This document shows, piece after piece, positions 1 to 13,500 of a stretch of DNA of 64,000 nt. The notes beneath the pieces are model-generated. The model made no database searches, was not told where the DNA came from, and worked only from the letters and a program-made list of their open reading frames with translations. The translations under genes and the position numbers were made by a program. Each line of letters starts with the position of its first letter. The first letter of the stretch is position 1. Origin of the DNA: Apostichopus japonicus (lineage: Eukaryota > Echinodermata > Holothuroidea > Aspidochirotida > Stichopodidae); NCBI RefSeq assembly GCF_037975245.1, contig NC_092564.1, positions 9,769,984 to 9,833,983 on the forward strand, given 5' to 3'.

Positions 1-3000
1 TTGTTGCTAATGCTGCACTTCCTTCCTGTGTTTGTGATATCTTCTTGTTTCAAGTTGCAACATGATGATTTACCAAACTAAAAACATACACTTAAACTAT
101 CAAACTAATACTATGTATCAAACGGGAATAGTAGTCTGTTAACACTGTCCTTAAAATGGAATGTGGCAGTATGAAGGGCTTATAAAACTACAGACCGAGC
201 AGATAGAAACACATTGAGTTTCAAAATTGGACTGAAAGCATTTTCCACATCGCTGAAGAATAAAAGTTTGATATTGATCACATTCAAAACATTGTGATGT
301 CATGTACGGAATGGAAAAATTGAACTTGACGTTCATGTATGCAATTCGAACCCCTACAGTAACAAGTGAAATTGCTGTTTAATTTTGTCTCGGTCACTTT
401 ATAATCCCTTACTGACTGACCCCTTTTCTCATTCCTTCCCCTCTCCCCACCCTTCCATTCTCTCCACATCCCTTCTTGGTATTGATTAGGCACACCACAA
501 GACAACAGAAACTTGTCTTCTCTGCCAGTATCATGTACAGTATGTGTACTTTTCATCGTCTGGTTAGTCAAAGTATCCGTACAGTAGTATAAATGTGCAT
601 GTAATATTTTGGAGATCTGTTGAACTTTGAGAGTAAATTTATGGCGGTCCTTTGTTTCATTGGATACAACGATAAGAGAATTTGACAATCTGTCGGTCAA
701 GGATCAAAGTGGAAGTGATTTTGAAATCATATTGCAGTGCAGTTGTTGTTCACTGTCCCTTCTCTGTGTTAGACCAAGAATACAGTTTGGCCTGGTACCT
801 ATTGTTTACTGTTCGATACACTACCTCTGCTTATCTCAATGTGACCTTGTTGGAAGACTTGGCAATAGTTGTGCAATAGTTAGACAATCTGTACTTTATA
901 TTTCCAAAGGGATTAGTATTCAATACAGTCTAGCTACAGTTTCAGACATCAATGAGAAAAGAACAGGCCATTTCCACAATTTCCTTTCATGCTGAAAATG
1001 ATATATTCTATTGTGTTTTTCATTCATTCCTTTGTTTCCAGCAAGTAAAAACTTTTACAGTGAATTATCATAGAACAGAGAATAGTGTGTACATACTACA
1101 CATTCAAATGATTATTTACATGCTAATGTACTGTTATCTTATTGTACCTTTATTGCCTGTTAAATGATACATACATTAGTACTCTTTTGTTTTAGACCTT
1201 GGTGACGAGAAATTGCAGACTTTCTTAATGACAAGCTTTTGGTGTAAGTGTCTACAGTAGATTCATTCTCTTCAAGGCTACAGATACCTAGCAGACAAAT
1301 TTATGTGCAGAAGTTTGAAAAGTGTCATGTTGTAAGACAGTACAGTACCTTACCTGTGAGTACTGTGACTCTTGTACAGCACTACAGAGCTTAATGGTTG
1401 TTCCATGTGTATTGCTTCAGCATTCTCACATGGTCTTAGATCATACTGCCTGGTGAACATTATTATAATTCTTTTTACAAATTTGCCTATAGTATACGTA
1501 TCAATCCACAAGAGGCTTTTTCTTTGTCTTTGCCTCAGATGTGCAGTCTGCCAGGCATAGCCCTTTGATTACCCTTTTGTTATATGGTATGTCTTTAGGA
1601 CAAAGGATTAGTTAATTTAACTGACAAATCTACACTGAACCTTTGTTACCATCCTGTGACTTATTGATGAAGTTTGATTGAGCAGATGCTACAGTCCATA
1701 TACGTCAGTGTCATTCATAATCAACAGTATGAATGCTCAGGGGTGTACTCTATAACATGGGAAGAACAGTCTTTAGGAAATCACATGACTTCTTTGTATA
1801 CCTTTTCATTCATTGCGATCAGTCGATATCTTTGAAGTTTGCACACAAGAAACTCAGTTGCATCATTTCAAGTTTATGTGGATAAATATATTATAAGCAA
1901 CTTGTTAACATTTTGGTCTCCCTTTGAAACACACTGTATATTGTTTATTTTCAAATTGTAATATGAGGCACTACCGAAAAGAAAACAATCGGTCAGACCG
2001 TGTTCTATTGGAATATTCTGTCGATGGTTTAATTAATAGCAGGTTAGCAATATTTACAGAAAACACTGGGATTTGAACCAAAATGTTCAGTAGAATTCAC
2101 AACTGATTTGTGCATGTGATGGTTACATAGTAACTTTATGAGACTGTTAAGGAATAACAAAGTTGCGAAAGAATAACAGTGCTTCAAAGATTATATATGT
2201 TTTTGCTTCTCATATTTTAATAAACAGAATACTGAAGGGTTTACATTCACTCAGTGCCAATCACAAACATTTCACCCTTCCCCTGGACGGTTTCTTTGTA
2301 GGCTTCCTATCTGTCTTGCCTTAATTATTTTTATTTGTTCAGATCAATTGTAAAAATAATCTGCTTAATTCACAAAAATTTGATCAATTAAAGGAATAAA
2401 ATGATTTGGTGATAATCATGAATCCAAATTTACCTTTTTCAGTTTTGTTTGCTGCCATGGATCGATATTAAACTGAAGTTAAGACAGACAATACTGAAGC
2501 TCAATACTTGACTTTTACAATTTAACTCACGATGTGCAATCTCATATTGGGTGTGGGATGATAGATCTACAAGAAGAAACACTATATTTTGGAACCAACA
2601 ACAACCAATTATCCTGTTTTTCAAAAATCAAATACTCGGAATGCTTCACATGACGAGTCAAATACTAAAGTCTAGTCGAAAATCGTCAGTCCTTGGTCAC
2701 TTATGAAAGCTTTGTCAGTGCCTATTGATGCAGATTTCATATTGTGGATTGCACTGTGTAGCAGCACACTTCTGTATAGGACTTTAAATTTGAGCACTAG
2801 GGAATGGTCAGTACTTGTGTGTGTAAAATTATGTGGCTTAGTAAGAATGAAAGATACTGTACTAAAGTTTCTGCATACAGTAATTTCAACATAAACAGTC
2901 TTGAAGTGGACTAGTAAAGAGTTGAAAGAAAGATATCCTTAACAAATTCCAGATTAACTTGTCTTTTGTCCTACCTCATAAAACTTGAGGTACCGTACGA

Positions 3001-5580
3001 CAGTACAGCCATTAATGCCATAATTTCCTAAATTTTTGAGTCTATTTTCGAGTGCCCTAAGAGCAGAAATCTCAGTTTGTTTGATCTTCCAAAGACTTTC
3101 TGGTGTTGACTTATAATTCTGTATCTCTCTTCCAAATTCAAGCAAGCAAGAAATATTGCTTCCACAGACACAGCATTGCTAGATAGACAATATTCTGTAA
3201 GTGCATCATTACAGCATTTACTCAGTGACAGTGTCTGTAGATCAGACACTTATACTATCACACACCAGACATCCAACCCCACATGCTATGCTACATTTCT
3301 ACCCTCACACTTGTCTCTGTGTCAGAGTGTATAATGTGTAGACTGTTTATAATAATTGTGGGAGTTTTGTTGGAACATTTCCTAATTCTGAAAATGAGGT
3401 TGCATTGAATTACAAACAAGGAAATCATGCTAGATTTTTGCACTAACTAGAATGTATCTTAGCCAGTACTTAACGTTTTTTGATCCACCTTCTCAACAGT
3501 TTGTCCGCTGGACACTTTCCATATACTGTACTGTAGTATTAAACACATGTATATACGTTAAAAAACAAATTTCAAGCTTGTTGCTTCACCACTTAAACTG
3601 AAACTTGTCTAAACTAAACTAATTTGTTACTTTGTTATGAGATATTACTTCATAAACTAGCATTGCAAAATATTATTCAACTTCAACTCAAAAAGCTGCT
3701 ATTCTTCAGGAAGTTCAGGATAATTTACATCATGCCTGCCTTCATTTGCTTTAACTCCAAAACAACACAGTTACAGCTCTAATACCCTACTTATTATATC
3801 TGAGATGTATTTTGGCCGATGATGTATTCAGCTAAATAAACAAAAAAGATCAGTGAGCCTGGTTTACCGTTCTGAATAGTTAGTTGTCTTATGTTTGTAC
3901 TGATTAAAACAGACCACGGTGACCAATGAAATACTTGGTATTTATCTAGCTGATTAATCGCAGTATCGTCAGACCACCAAAGTGTAAGGTGACTCAGAGT
4001 CAGTAATGATAAAACTTGTTTGCATTATTTGCTGTTCATTTGTTGCAGATAGCATTTAGAACTGACTGAATTGGACAGTAGTGTATAGGGGAAGGGGAGT
4101 TGGTGGGGGGGGGGTTGTTATAGTGTTATTAGAATCATGATCTAGAACTGATAGCATTTTTGTTGTGTCTTTAAAAACTCTTTATATATATATATATGTA
4201 AAGTTAACTAGTGATTCTCTAGATTTGGTCTGCAGATTGGGTGTGTGGTGAACAGATTTTATCATACAAGTTTGCCATTGCACAGAATAATCTCAAGTAT
4301 CGTAAATATTGGCAAACAAATTGCTATACATGCTTGTGCAAAGATTAGCAGTTTTCGTATGTCACAGGAATCATAGTATTTTTTAAAGAAAAGTCTATAG
4401 AGCCTTCTAAAATGTTACACTAAACCAGATGTAAATAACAGTATAGTACCCTGCATTGTACTGTTTTTTTCTCTGACTAATACATTACCATGCCTGGCTA
4501 TTGTATAACAGTATATGCTCTGGATTAAAGATTCACACATTTTCCTCACGGCACACAATAAGTTATAAAGAACAGTGGGCAGTTTTTGTTGTCACTTAAC
4601 CCAATGACTGGCAACCTGGAAGATTATACTCTAACCAAACCATGAATCATGCAGGCTTCATTAAATGGATGTAGGTTTCTTTTCATATCCGATCTTTACT
4701 CAGAGATTTTAAATTTGTTTACATTCATGAGATTACTGCTAAGGAATCAACCAGATTTCTAGTACCGTTTAATCTGTTACAGAAATACAGTACAGTAGGT
4801 GTGTGTCCCTGTCCCGGTTATCGTTCTCTTGCAAGTTCTGTGACATTCAAAGTTTATGACTTACAGTATTTCATGACTCTTGATGTGAAACATAATCTCA
4901 TGTGCCTAGACTTTCCTTCAACGGTCAAGACTCGAGTAAGTGACAACTAGCTTGCACCTCAGTAACCTCAAAATGCAATATTAAAGGGCAGAGAGACTGG
5001 GTGTCTCTTCTTAGTAGCAGTTTGTGGTCTCATAGTACAGTACATTTGTATGGGATGGTGCATTGTTCTGTGTTGTTCTCAGAGTGTCTGTTGTTTCATT
5101 AAAGGCATTGAAGACTTGCCCGAAACCGTCTAACACTTCTGTTGCACCTCATTCGAAACTAGGTCAGATTACCGGCATCAGACGTTTCTTTGTGCGCGAT
5201 TCTTCACTCCCTTTAAAGCAATGTTGGAATATGTACCAGCTTAAGTGCCCTTATACAAGCTCATGATATCTGCAAACCATTACAACATCATTGCCAGTTT
5301 CCAGGATGGGGTAGTGTTACAGTAAATACTGTACCAGCCTAAAATTAAGCACTTCCTCGTTGATATCATACCAGGAAAACAAACACTGCGACTTCTTACC
5401 TGTACATTCTGTCCGGATGATTTAGGAAACAAAACTTTGTTGGAAACCCAACCAAAGTAGTAAAAGACAGAAATTTTGTATCAATTTACTTTTTTACTGT
5501 TCTTATCTTCCTAGAAGTGATTCATTAGCCTGTTAATTATTAATACACACACAGTTTTGGTTAAACTGGCCAAGGCTCAG
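1..5580. other. Non-coding stretch upstream of the ceramide synthase exons
   Basis: No exon, RNA gene or recognisable protein similarity is seen on either strand. The open frames here are short and carry no motif. There is a polypurine/polyG patch near 4085-4115, a short (TA)n near 4183-4197, and a segment at about 5105-5215 that recurs in inverted orientation near 23.3 kb. The missing N-terminal exon of the ceramide synthase gene could lie here or before the window; it was not found. Confidence 0.5.
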
Positions 5581-5584
5581 TAAC

Positions 5585-6125
5585 CGTTGCAATTTTGATG
5601 GTGTGTGTGTGAGTATGCCTGTGTGTATGTATGTGATGGCCAGCTTGTAAACACGATATCTCAAGAAGCACAATCTGAGTCAATGTCATGCTTGGTAGGT
5701 AGATGCCCCATGATGTGTAGATGTGCCCTAATGTTTGTGGTTCCCATTCATGCATATTGATGAGTAGGTAGGGCTTAATGTTAAATTCTTATAATGGCAG
5801 TATCTCTTCAACCATATGTCCGATTTAGTTCGTACTGGTATGGTGATTCAGTTGATGATAAGTACCATGTATGGTCATATTATCAAGAAATTCATTCTCA
5901 TTATCATTCATGAATAGGCATGGCTAAAAGTGTCATCACAGTGAAAAGCTTGTTAACACGATATCTCAAGACCAACAAGTTGAATCAATGTCTTACTGGG
6001 TAGGTAGATGTCCCATGTTGTGCCCTATTGCCTGTGGTTCCCATCTCATGAATATTAATGAGCTGGCCAGGCTTAACATAAAATTCCTATAAATGTCAGT
6101 ATCTCTTCAAACGTATGTCCAATCA
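5585..6125. repeat. Two-copy direct repeat of a dispersed GT-led repeat family
   Basis: Two diverged direct copies lie about 300 bp apart, at roughly 5640-5830 and 5945-6120. Both carry the words AACACGATATCTCAAGA, GGTAGGTAGATG, GTGGTTCCCAT and GCAGTATCTCTTCAA or a close variant. The first copy is preceded by a GT-rich tract. Related wording, including GATATCTCAA-like and GTGCCCTA words, reappears after the (GT)n tract at 60.6 kb, so this looks like a dispersed family. No coding capacity is seen. Confidence 0.6.
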
Positions 6126-7541
6126 GAAGGTTATCTCAGTTGGTCTCAAATTGGCAGTTTGTTTTGTGATTTATACCAGATGACTTGTACGTTGTCAAAA
6201 TATTCCACAGTGCATTTAAACAATGTCTGTAGAGCTCTTTGTAACAGAAAATTTCCTATATTCTTATCTATATATCAATCTATATTTCTACAGTACATTT
6301 CACATAAGAATTGGAATACAAATTCTATACTGTGAAATCCTTACCAGTGAATTAAATTATTGATGATTTTGTGAACATAAATAACTGATTCCTGATAACT
6401 TGCTTTCTTTGAAATTAAACTACACTGTTATCGACACACTCGATCAGACATTCGATAAATGTGATCCAGGCCAGTAATGAAGTAATTATAAACATATTTG
6501 AAAACATGACAAACATGGCAATCGTAAAAGATTTATAACTTACGAAATTGGGATTATGTGCAAAGATCAAACAGTGCTAGGACTGAATGTTGCACTGCAG
6601 AACAAGCGTATTACTGACAAGTAAACGCATGAATCTGACCGGATCAGGTGCTTGCTGATTTTTTATATAGCACAGTGCTAGTGTAGCATTTTGAGAACCT
6701 GGACTTTTGCGATATTTGCTGACAAACTGCGTTAGTGTTGTGTTTGATAGGTTAGGCTTTTATTCAAAGCAGTTTATGTGTAGTGCTAGTTTGTAGTCAA
6801 TTAATCACAACTTAGGTTTTGAGCGCAATTAATCGAACTTCCAAAGTGTATAAATCAGACTACTGGCGATTAATCGATTATGACTATCAGCACTAGTGTC
6901 GGTTAAGATTCTCCCAGAGATAGAGTAGATTCACCAGGTCAATTAAGGCTAAGTTATTCACGTAGAGCTGGATAAACAGTACATAAAACCGGAACGATAG
7001 TGCAGCCAAACTTTCCCCTCTTCTTACAGGTCTGTCCTCAATCTACATATGTATGTTTCCTCACATCTATCTAATCAACTGTTTTAGCACTGTTGCTCCT
7101 ACAGTACATCCCACTTTTGGGAATTCATGTTTTTTACCCAGTTTTGTTGTCATGCATGTTCAAGGGTCTTCAGTCATAGTGGCAATGCCCAGTATTACAG
7201 TACTGTACATAACTTAACAGATCCTCCGAACTATAACAAGTGGAAACTACCACTCTGGCAGTGCTCTGGTATGTTCGAACAAGTTTCACTAATAGACAAA
7301 CAGAAAGCAAACAAGGTCCTCTGCTCTTGCTTGATCAAAAATAAAAAAAATAAGAAAGAAAATGTAAAGATAGTATTAGCAGTTGTAATGGAAAATGGAT
7401 AGTAGTTGATACAATTTAACGAAACTAAAATGTATTATGACTGTGTTTTTGATATATAATGTATACATGGTTCTTTTGTTTCCACATTCATTGTATTCCG
7501 TACAATTCTAACCTTTTTTGCTATTTCTGTTCATTCTTCAG

Positions 7542-10500
7542 CCGTTTGGAGCATGGGCCGGGTTGAGTAAAAAAAATCGTGCAAAATTCCCAGAGAGTGC
7601 ATGGCGCTGTATATTCTACATTGCATCATGGTCTCTTGCAGCTTACGTGCTGTTAGGAAATCATTTCTATGTTTTTGAAGACCCGCCAACCCTATTTAAA
7701 GGTGAGTTTGGTTTAAAGTTGAATCATTGGTGTATCCCAGAGTGGTTCTGTAAGCCTCGGGAAACCTGATGACCCCTTATATTGTGTGGTACCTTCTAGT
7801 TTCTTGCTGAAGGCAAAAGTCTAGAAGGCAAAAACCTTTCTTGCAGCTCTGATGACCCCATCCGATGACCACCCTCTGATGACCACCCTCTGATGACCCA
7901 TTATATTGTGTGGTACCTTTTAGTTTCTTACAGAAGGCAAAGTGTCTAGAAGGCAAAGCAGGCTGTAATGTAGATGCAGTGGTGTTGACGAGAACAGTGC
8001 ATGTGTGTGTGTATGTGCGTGCGTGTGACACCTCCGCATGTAAACCCAGTAACTCGAAATGTGTAGATATGGTGATTGGCAGTCATGCTTGGTGTTTGGA
8101 TCCACCTTAGTGAGTAAAAGATCCTTGTATTTTGTGGATAACAAGGGTCAGTGGAGGTCAACAGAGCTCAAATGTTTGAAATCATGTAACGCCTATGAAA
8201 AGTTTAGGTGGGATGATCTTTACGAATGGTGGGTAGTTCTGAACTATTTGGTAAGTACAAGAACCCTACTGTTTTTGTTGTGGAGGTCAATGGTCAACAG
8301 TGGTCAGTGTCTGAAAACTATGTAAACATGATAACCCAAAGAGTAGAAACTGGAATGGGATGAAATTCCTACAACTTTATGTAGATACATCCACATTTGT
8401 GCAAAAGATAGTTGTTAACAATTAGTCAAAACTGATAATGTTGTGCAGTGTTATATTTAATGTGTTCACAGTAAATTTAACAAGGAAATCACTTAGTCTG
8501 TTGGATGTCTGTTTTTTTTTTTTGGGGGGGGGGGAGGCATTAACAGGAGCAACTGAAATTTCATGAAGTTGAATTGCATTATACACTCTGAGCTGTAAAG
8601 GCGTCATCAATTTTATTTGATGACTGTGGACCATTGTTTGACCTCTCTATTGCAGAAGTGTACTTGTCATAGCTATCTTGTTATCAATAGGTCTCTCTAA
8701 TATTTCAGAGCACTGCCAGGGTATGTTGATTAGTGTATAACGCATGACCCTTAAAAAAAAAAAAATTACCTAGTACTGCACAAGCTGTCTCAGCCTGTCT
8801 GTATATTCAAAGTTAACTCATAAACAAGTTTGCACCAGCCCAGTGAAAGATATGGATAAAATGTATACCCTGATATTCCATTGTGATAACAGTATGGAAA
8901 TTGGCACCTGTAAAAATTATTTCATGCAGTCAATGGAACTGTGAATGCTAAAATATACGGCAGTTTTAAAATGTACAGTATTTTTTACCTCAGAGGTCTG
9001 GAGCGGAAGCTTTAGAGCCTTTTCAAGTTAAGTTTACTTAACTAATTTGGAAGTTACGATGCCTAGTCAGAAGTCTGTTATCAGGACTCACATTTTGGTA
9101 AATAGTGGTCCAAATTGTACAAACAAGCCAGGCTATCCACTATTGCATAACACACTAGTTGTCACATGGCTGTACTTACTCTGGGTGGATTAGATCCTTG
9201 GTATTAAGATTCGTTTTGGCTTGGTGACCCCAATTTTCACCTTTTTCATCATGTTGGTAACTGTACAGTGGCAGATGTTGTGGACTGAGGGGGGGGGGGT
9301 GCAGGGCCTTTACATGGACGTCATGGAGGAAGTAAAATGCCAATCCCTGCCCGGAGAAATGTTTATACGATGAACAGCGATGCTTTGTTCAAGATTTGAC
9401 CGCTTTGTTTTCCACAAATCTCGGCTTTCTCCTTTCAGAATCTTTCGGCCGCCCTCCAAGAAATTGTTTCGGGTGGCCAACTTAGAAGGGGTCACAACCC
9501 CCCCAATGCCCCAGGGGATTAGGTGACAATCACAATACAAGCCCACTGCCATCTCTGTTGATCATACAGCCACACGTTTCAACAGTACAAGCCAAATTAC
9601 AGATTTTATATAGATGATGATAAGGAGTATTGTTTAAATAAGGACATTTTGAAAAATTAATTTAATAATTGACAGACAATCATAAACCAAACTCTGTAAG
9701 TGTGCAGGTATCATTTCAATGCTGTTTTAGGTTTTAAACGACTGGAGATCATCAGTGTCATACCCAATTGTGTTGCACTGAAAAATTGCTATAGTTTTCA
9801 CAGTACTTCCCTCTATAAATTAGTCACGGAATAATATTGCATGAGTGTAAAATTAGACAATTAAATAAAGGAGAGGGGGGAAAAGAAGGTTTCCAAACTG
9901 AGACTTAGGACTTATCTACTACTGTACTTTAAAAAGCCACAGGTGTAAAGTTCATGACATCTGTATAAAGTTATGATAACCTGGCAAAGGGAAATGTTTG
10001 TGTTTTCTCGTGGTTAAAATACCACAGTAAGGGAACATCTCTGTAACAATGGTTGTGAAATGCTTGTTGAAATTAGATTGTAAGGGACCATGTTGTTTTT
10101 ACTCTCTAGCAAAGATATGGAGGCAATATTGACGACAGAATAACTGAATCTCTTGACACATATGTATAGGTGGATATTGTTAGCACATAGCCTATCAAAT
10201 CTGCCCCCTTAAAGGCACTGAAATGTCAAGTCGAAACATTTTACGGCTTGCCATATATCGCATAGTGTATGTAGTATGTACTGTGTAATGTAACATAAAT
10301 TTACAATGCAGTGCAAATTATTCTCCAATAATTGTTGTCAACTTTTAATTTAGCCTTGCTTTATGTGTCCGGTTGCTTCCAAATTGAGCTACATTACTGG
10401 AATAACGTTATATATAAACTTATCGGAAAAATGATTAATGTGTACACAGTCCTTTCAGATCCTGTTTAATTTGCTTGTGATTGTTTAAACACTTAGATCA

Positions 10501-13500
10501 TGTATATATGTTTAATGTTTTCTCTGTGTTGATTTTATTTGATTTTATTTGACGTTACTGTAAACTTGTAAAGGTGAACAAACTTTTTTGTGAACTTGTA
10601 GGCAGATACTGTACAGTACAAATCAATGTAAAATGGTTGATCTGCTGCGCATACACTGTTATGTGAAGTGGTTCGAAAGGCTCTGTGACTAATTAGTGAC
10701 TTTGGCTCTGTCATGTTTAGTCAAGCAATGAATATTATTAAACAAGTTCCATCAGAGTTCAATACGAATACCAAGTGTAGAATTTTACAATTTTAGCCAC
10801 TCACTTACAAACAAGCGAATGCAAAGAAAAAATTAACTGGCTAAAATCAAGTTCTGACTGGTATTTTCCTGAACATTAACAACACACATTGTACGGTCTG
10901 TTGTTAATGGACTGTAGACCATTCATTGAAAAAACATACTTTTGTATGCATTTATGTATATATGTACTATGTACGTGTGTATATATGTGTGTATGTATGT
11001 ATTTATCTCTATTCTCTAAGCATACTTGCACATCATCATCATTATATTTGAATATTTCTTGATTTCTCCCAACATTCTAGATTGGTACCCTGGGAAGCCT
11101 GTGGCCTTCGATATCCAGATAGTCTATATGGTTGAGGGAAGCTTCTACCTTCACTGTATGTTTGCTACCGTCTTCCTGGACGTTTGGCGCAAGGATTCTC
11201 TAATGCTGTGTATTCACCACGTGGTCACTCTTGCTCTGATAGCATTATCCTATGGTGCTAGGTGAGAACCCATCTTCAAGATAAACACACATCTTGTGGT
11301 TAAAGTAGGGATAAGTTGGTAGTTATCCATTAAGAGAGATTTGGAGTAGAGTTGAGTGGTTAGGAGCAGTGTGGACAATTGATACAGAGTCAATAGGTTG
11401 AAAGAACCGAAGATGAAAATCAGAAGATCAGAACATTTAAAACTTACCCATCAGTTACAGATACCTTTTTCAACTGTCCCTTCAAATATCTGAAATTTTA
11501 AGTGGTGAGTCTAAGTTGAACCGTTTGTTTCTTAATTTATTTGCTCAGTAAATTAATTGAAATTGAAAAAAGTCTTGTAAGTGAATGGACTACAAAGACT
11601 TGTCTGGGCAATGACTTGTTGAAGATCAAATTCAGTCCTTAGTTACTCAATAAAATTCATTTGGGGGGAGGGGATGGGGTGGGGGTGGGACAAAACTCCT
11701 GTAGAATGTTTGAAGTTTGATCCAGTGCATGCATACATGATAGATTTTAGATGAACTGCAGATGTGACTAAAGTAACACGGCTTTAATGGAGAATGTTTT
11801 ATTTTGTTCTGCCTTTTTCAGGTATACGACGACAGGTGTAATGGTTATCTTCTCTCACGACTTTAACGATATCTGCCTTGAGTTTGCTAAGTGCATGATC
11901 TACTCCAAGGTACGACGTGGAAAGTTCCACATGCTGAACGAACGTCTAGCAAATGTAGCCTTTGGTCTGTTTGCCAGTGGGTGGTAAGTCCTTTGATAAT
12001 TTTGCTTTGTATTTTTTCGGGGAAAAAAGTGGTGAACTGAGATATGTTAGTAAATTTCTTGTGATATTTGGTGCTTGACATGATGAAGAGGGAACCTTTA
12101 AAGGAATTGTCTGTTGGAAGATTTTGCTACATTGTCCTCAAAGTTCTTATTTTCTCTCTTTCTAACCATGTGAAAATTGTCCCCATTCGAAGTTTTCTTC
12201 TTGTACGAAATCTGGTTTTCAAATTCACCAGTTTCTCACCAAAAGCACCGTTTGTTCGAATGCATCAATTTGGTGAATGACATAGTGCAGGCAAATAGGC
12301 AAAACAAGCGACTTGAAGTTAGCACTCCCATTTGCGCAGCAAATACACTCTCGTGTGTACACGCACAGGTGATTGCCTATTTTATATTACGTTCACATCG
12401 CGAACGTACATATATAGCATCCTATACCCAGTTGGTACATACATAGTGTTGAACATAATACACTCTCACAAACCACAGTTCGTAAACCGTTCCTCGTAAT
12501 CGCTGAAATAAAAGTCACGGATCAACTTTACAGTAAAAGGAAGCTTGAAAAGCATTTGGAACATCGGAAGATGAAACTTGGCGGAATCAACGTCAGAGCA
12601 GAATATAGTACAGAAAAGCTTAGGCTTTGCAGAACTGTCCGATTGTAAACCTTGGAGTAGCTTACATGCGAACATTCTTCACATTGGAGCTGGACAGCGC
12701 GATGTATAAACAAAGAAGAGTCTGCTTGTGTTACACAAAAATCACGAAATCACCAATGCACAACATATATGACGGCTAAAATTTTTTAAAACACATATAA
12801 TTTATAAGAAACTTACCGCAAATTAAGGAAGAAATTAATCTGTATTCATAGGCGGTTTTTGTTGTGATTACTGTAGGTACTGTGCGGAGCATGGGTTGTG
12901 TCGCAATCTGCATTTGCGAAAATGACGTCATGTTCTCTATTGTTCAAAGTATATTTGAAATATCCATCCTAAACGATTGAAAATTGTTTCTCTGTGAAAC
13001 ACAAACTTAGCGTTCTCATATTTTGAAAACATGTTTGAAAAATTATTTTTCGTTTTTTAAGGTAACTTTTAGGGGCTACCAGACAATTCTTTTAACAGTT
13101 GACTTGTTCGATCAGTCTGTTAGAAAATCAACATTTAAACTGTTGTTTAGGGAGTGATGAATTGTATTAAACGAAGAACGGAAAATGACTGCGAAAAACA
13201 AATAAATTAAAAAGTTCAAAGATCAATAATCTCAAGAGTACAAGACCTTAGCTGAGTTGGTGGCAATCCCCTACCTAGGAGGGTAGATATGGCTATTCAG
13301 AGGAAATAATACTTTGTAACTAGTATGTAACCAGGGTTCACAGCTAATTTTAATTCACTAAAACCCAGAAGGGGCCATAAAGGGATTTCAAGAGATACTC
13401 AGCTATTTTCATTGTACAAACATTTGCAATGTATCATTGAAGTGAATGGAAAACGATTAACTGGAAAATCACAATAAAAATTTCAAAAGGGGAAAAGACA

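Noticed and set aside
284-700. 138-codon minus-strand frame near the window start
   Set aside because: It overlaps other frames of similar length, has no domain and looks like chance in this composition.
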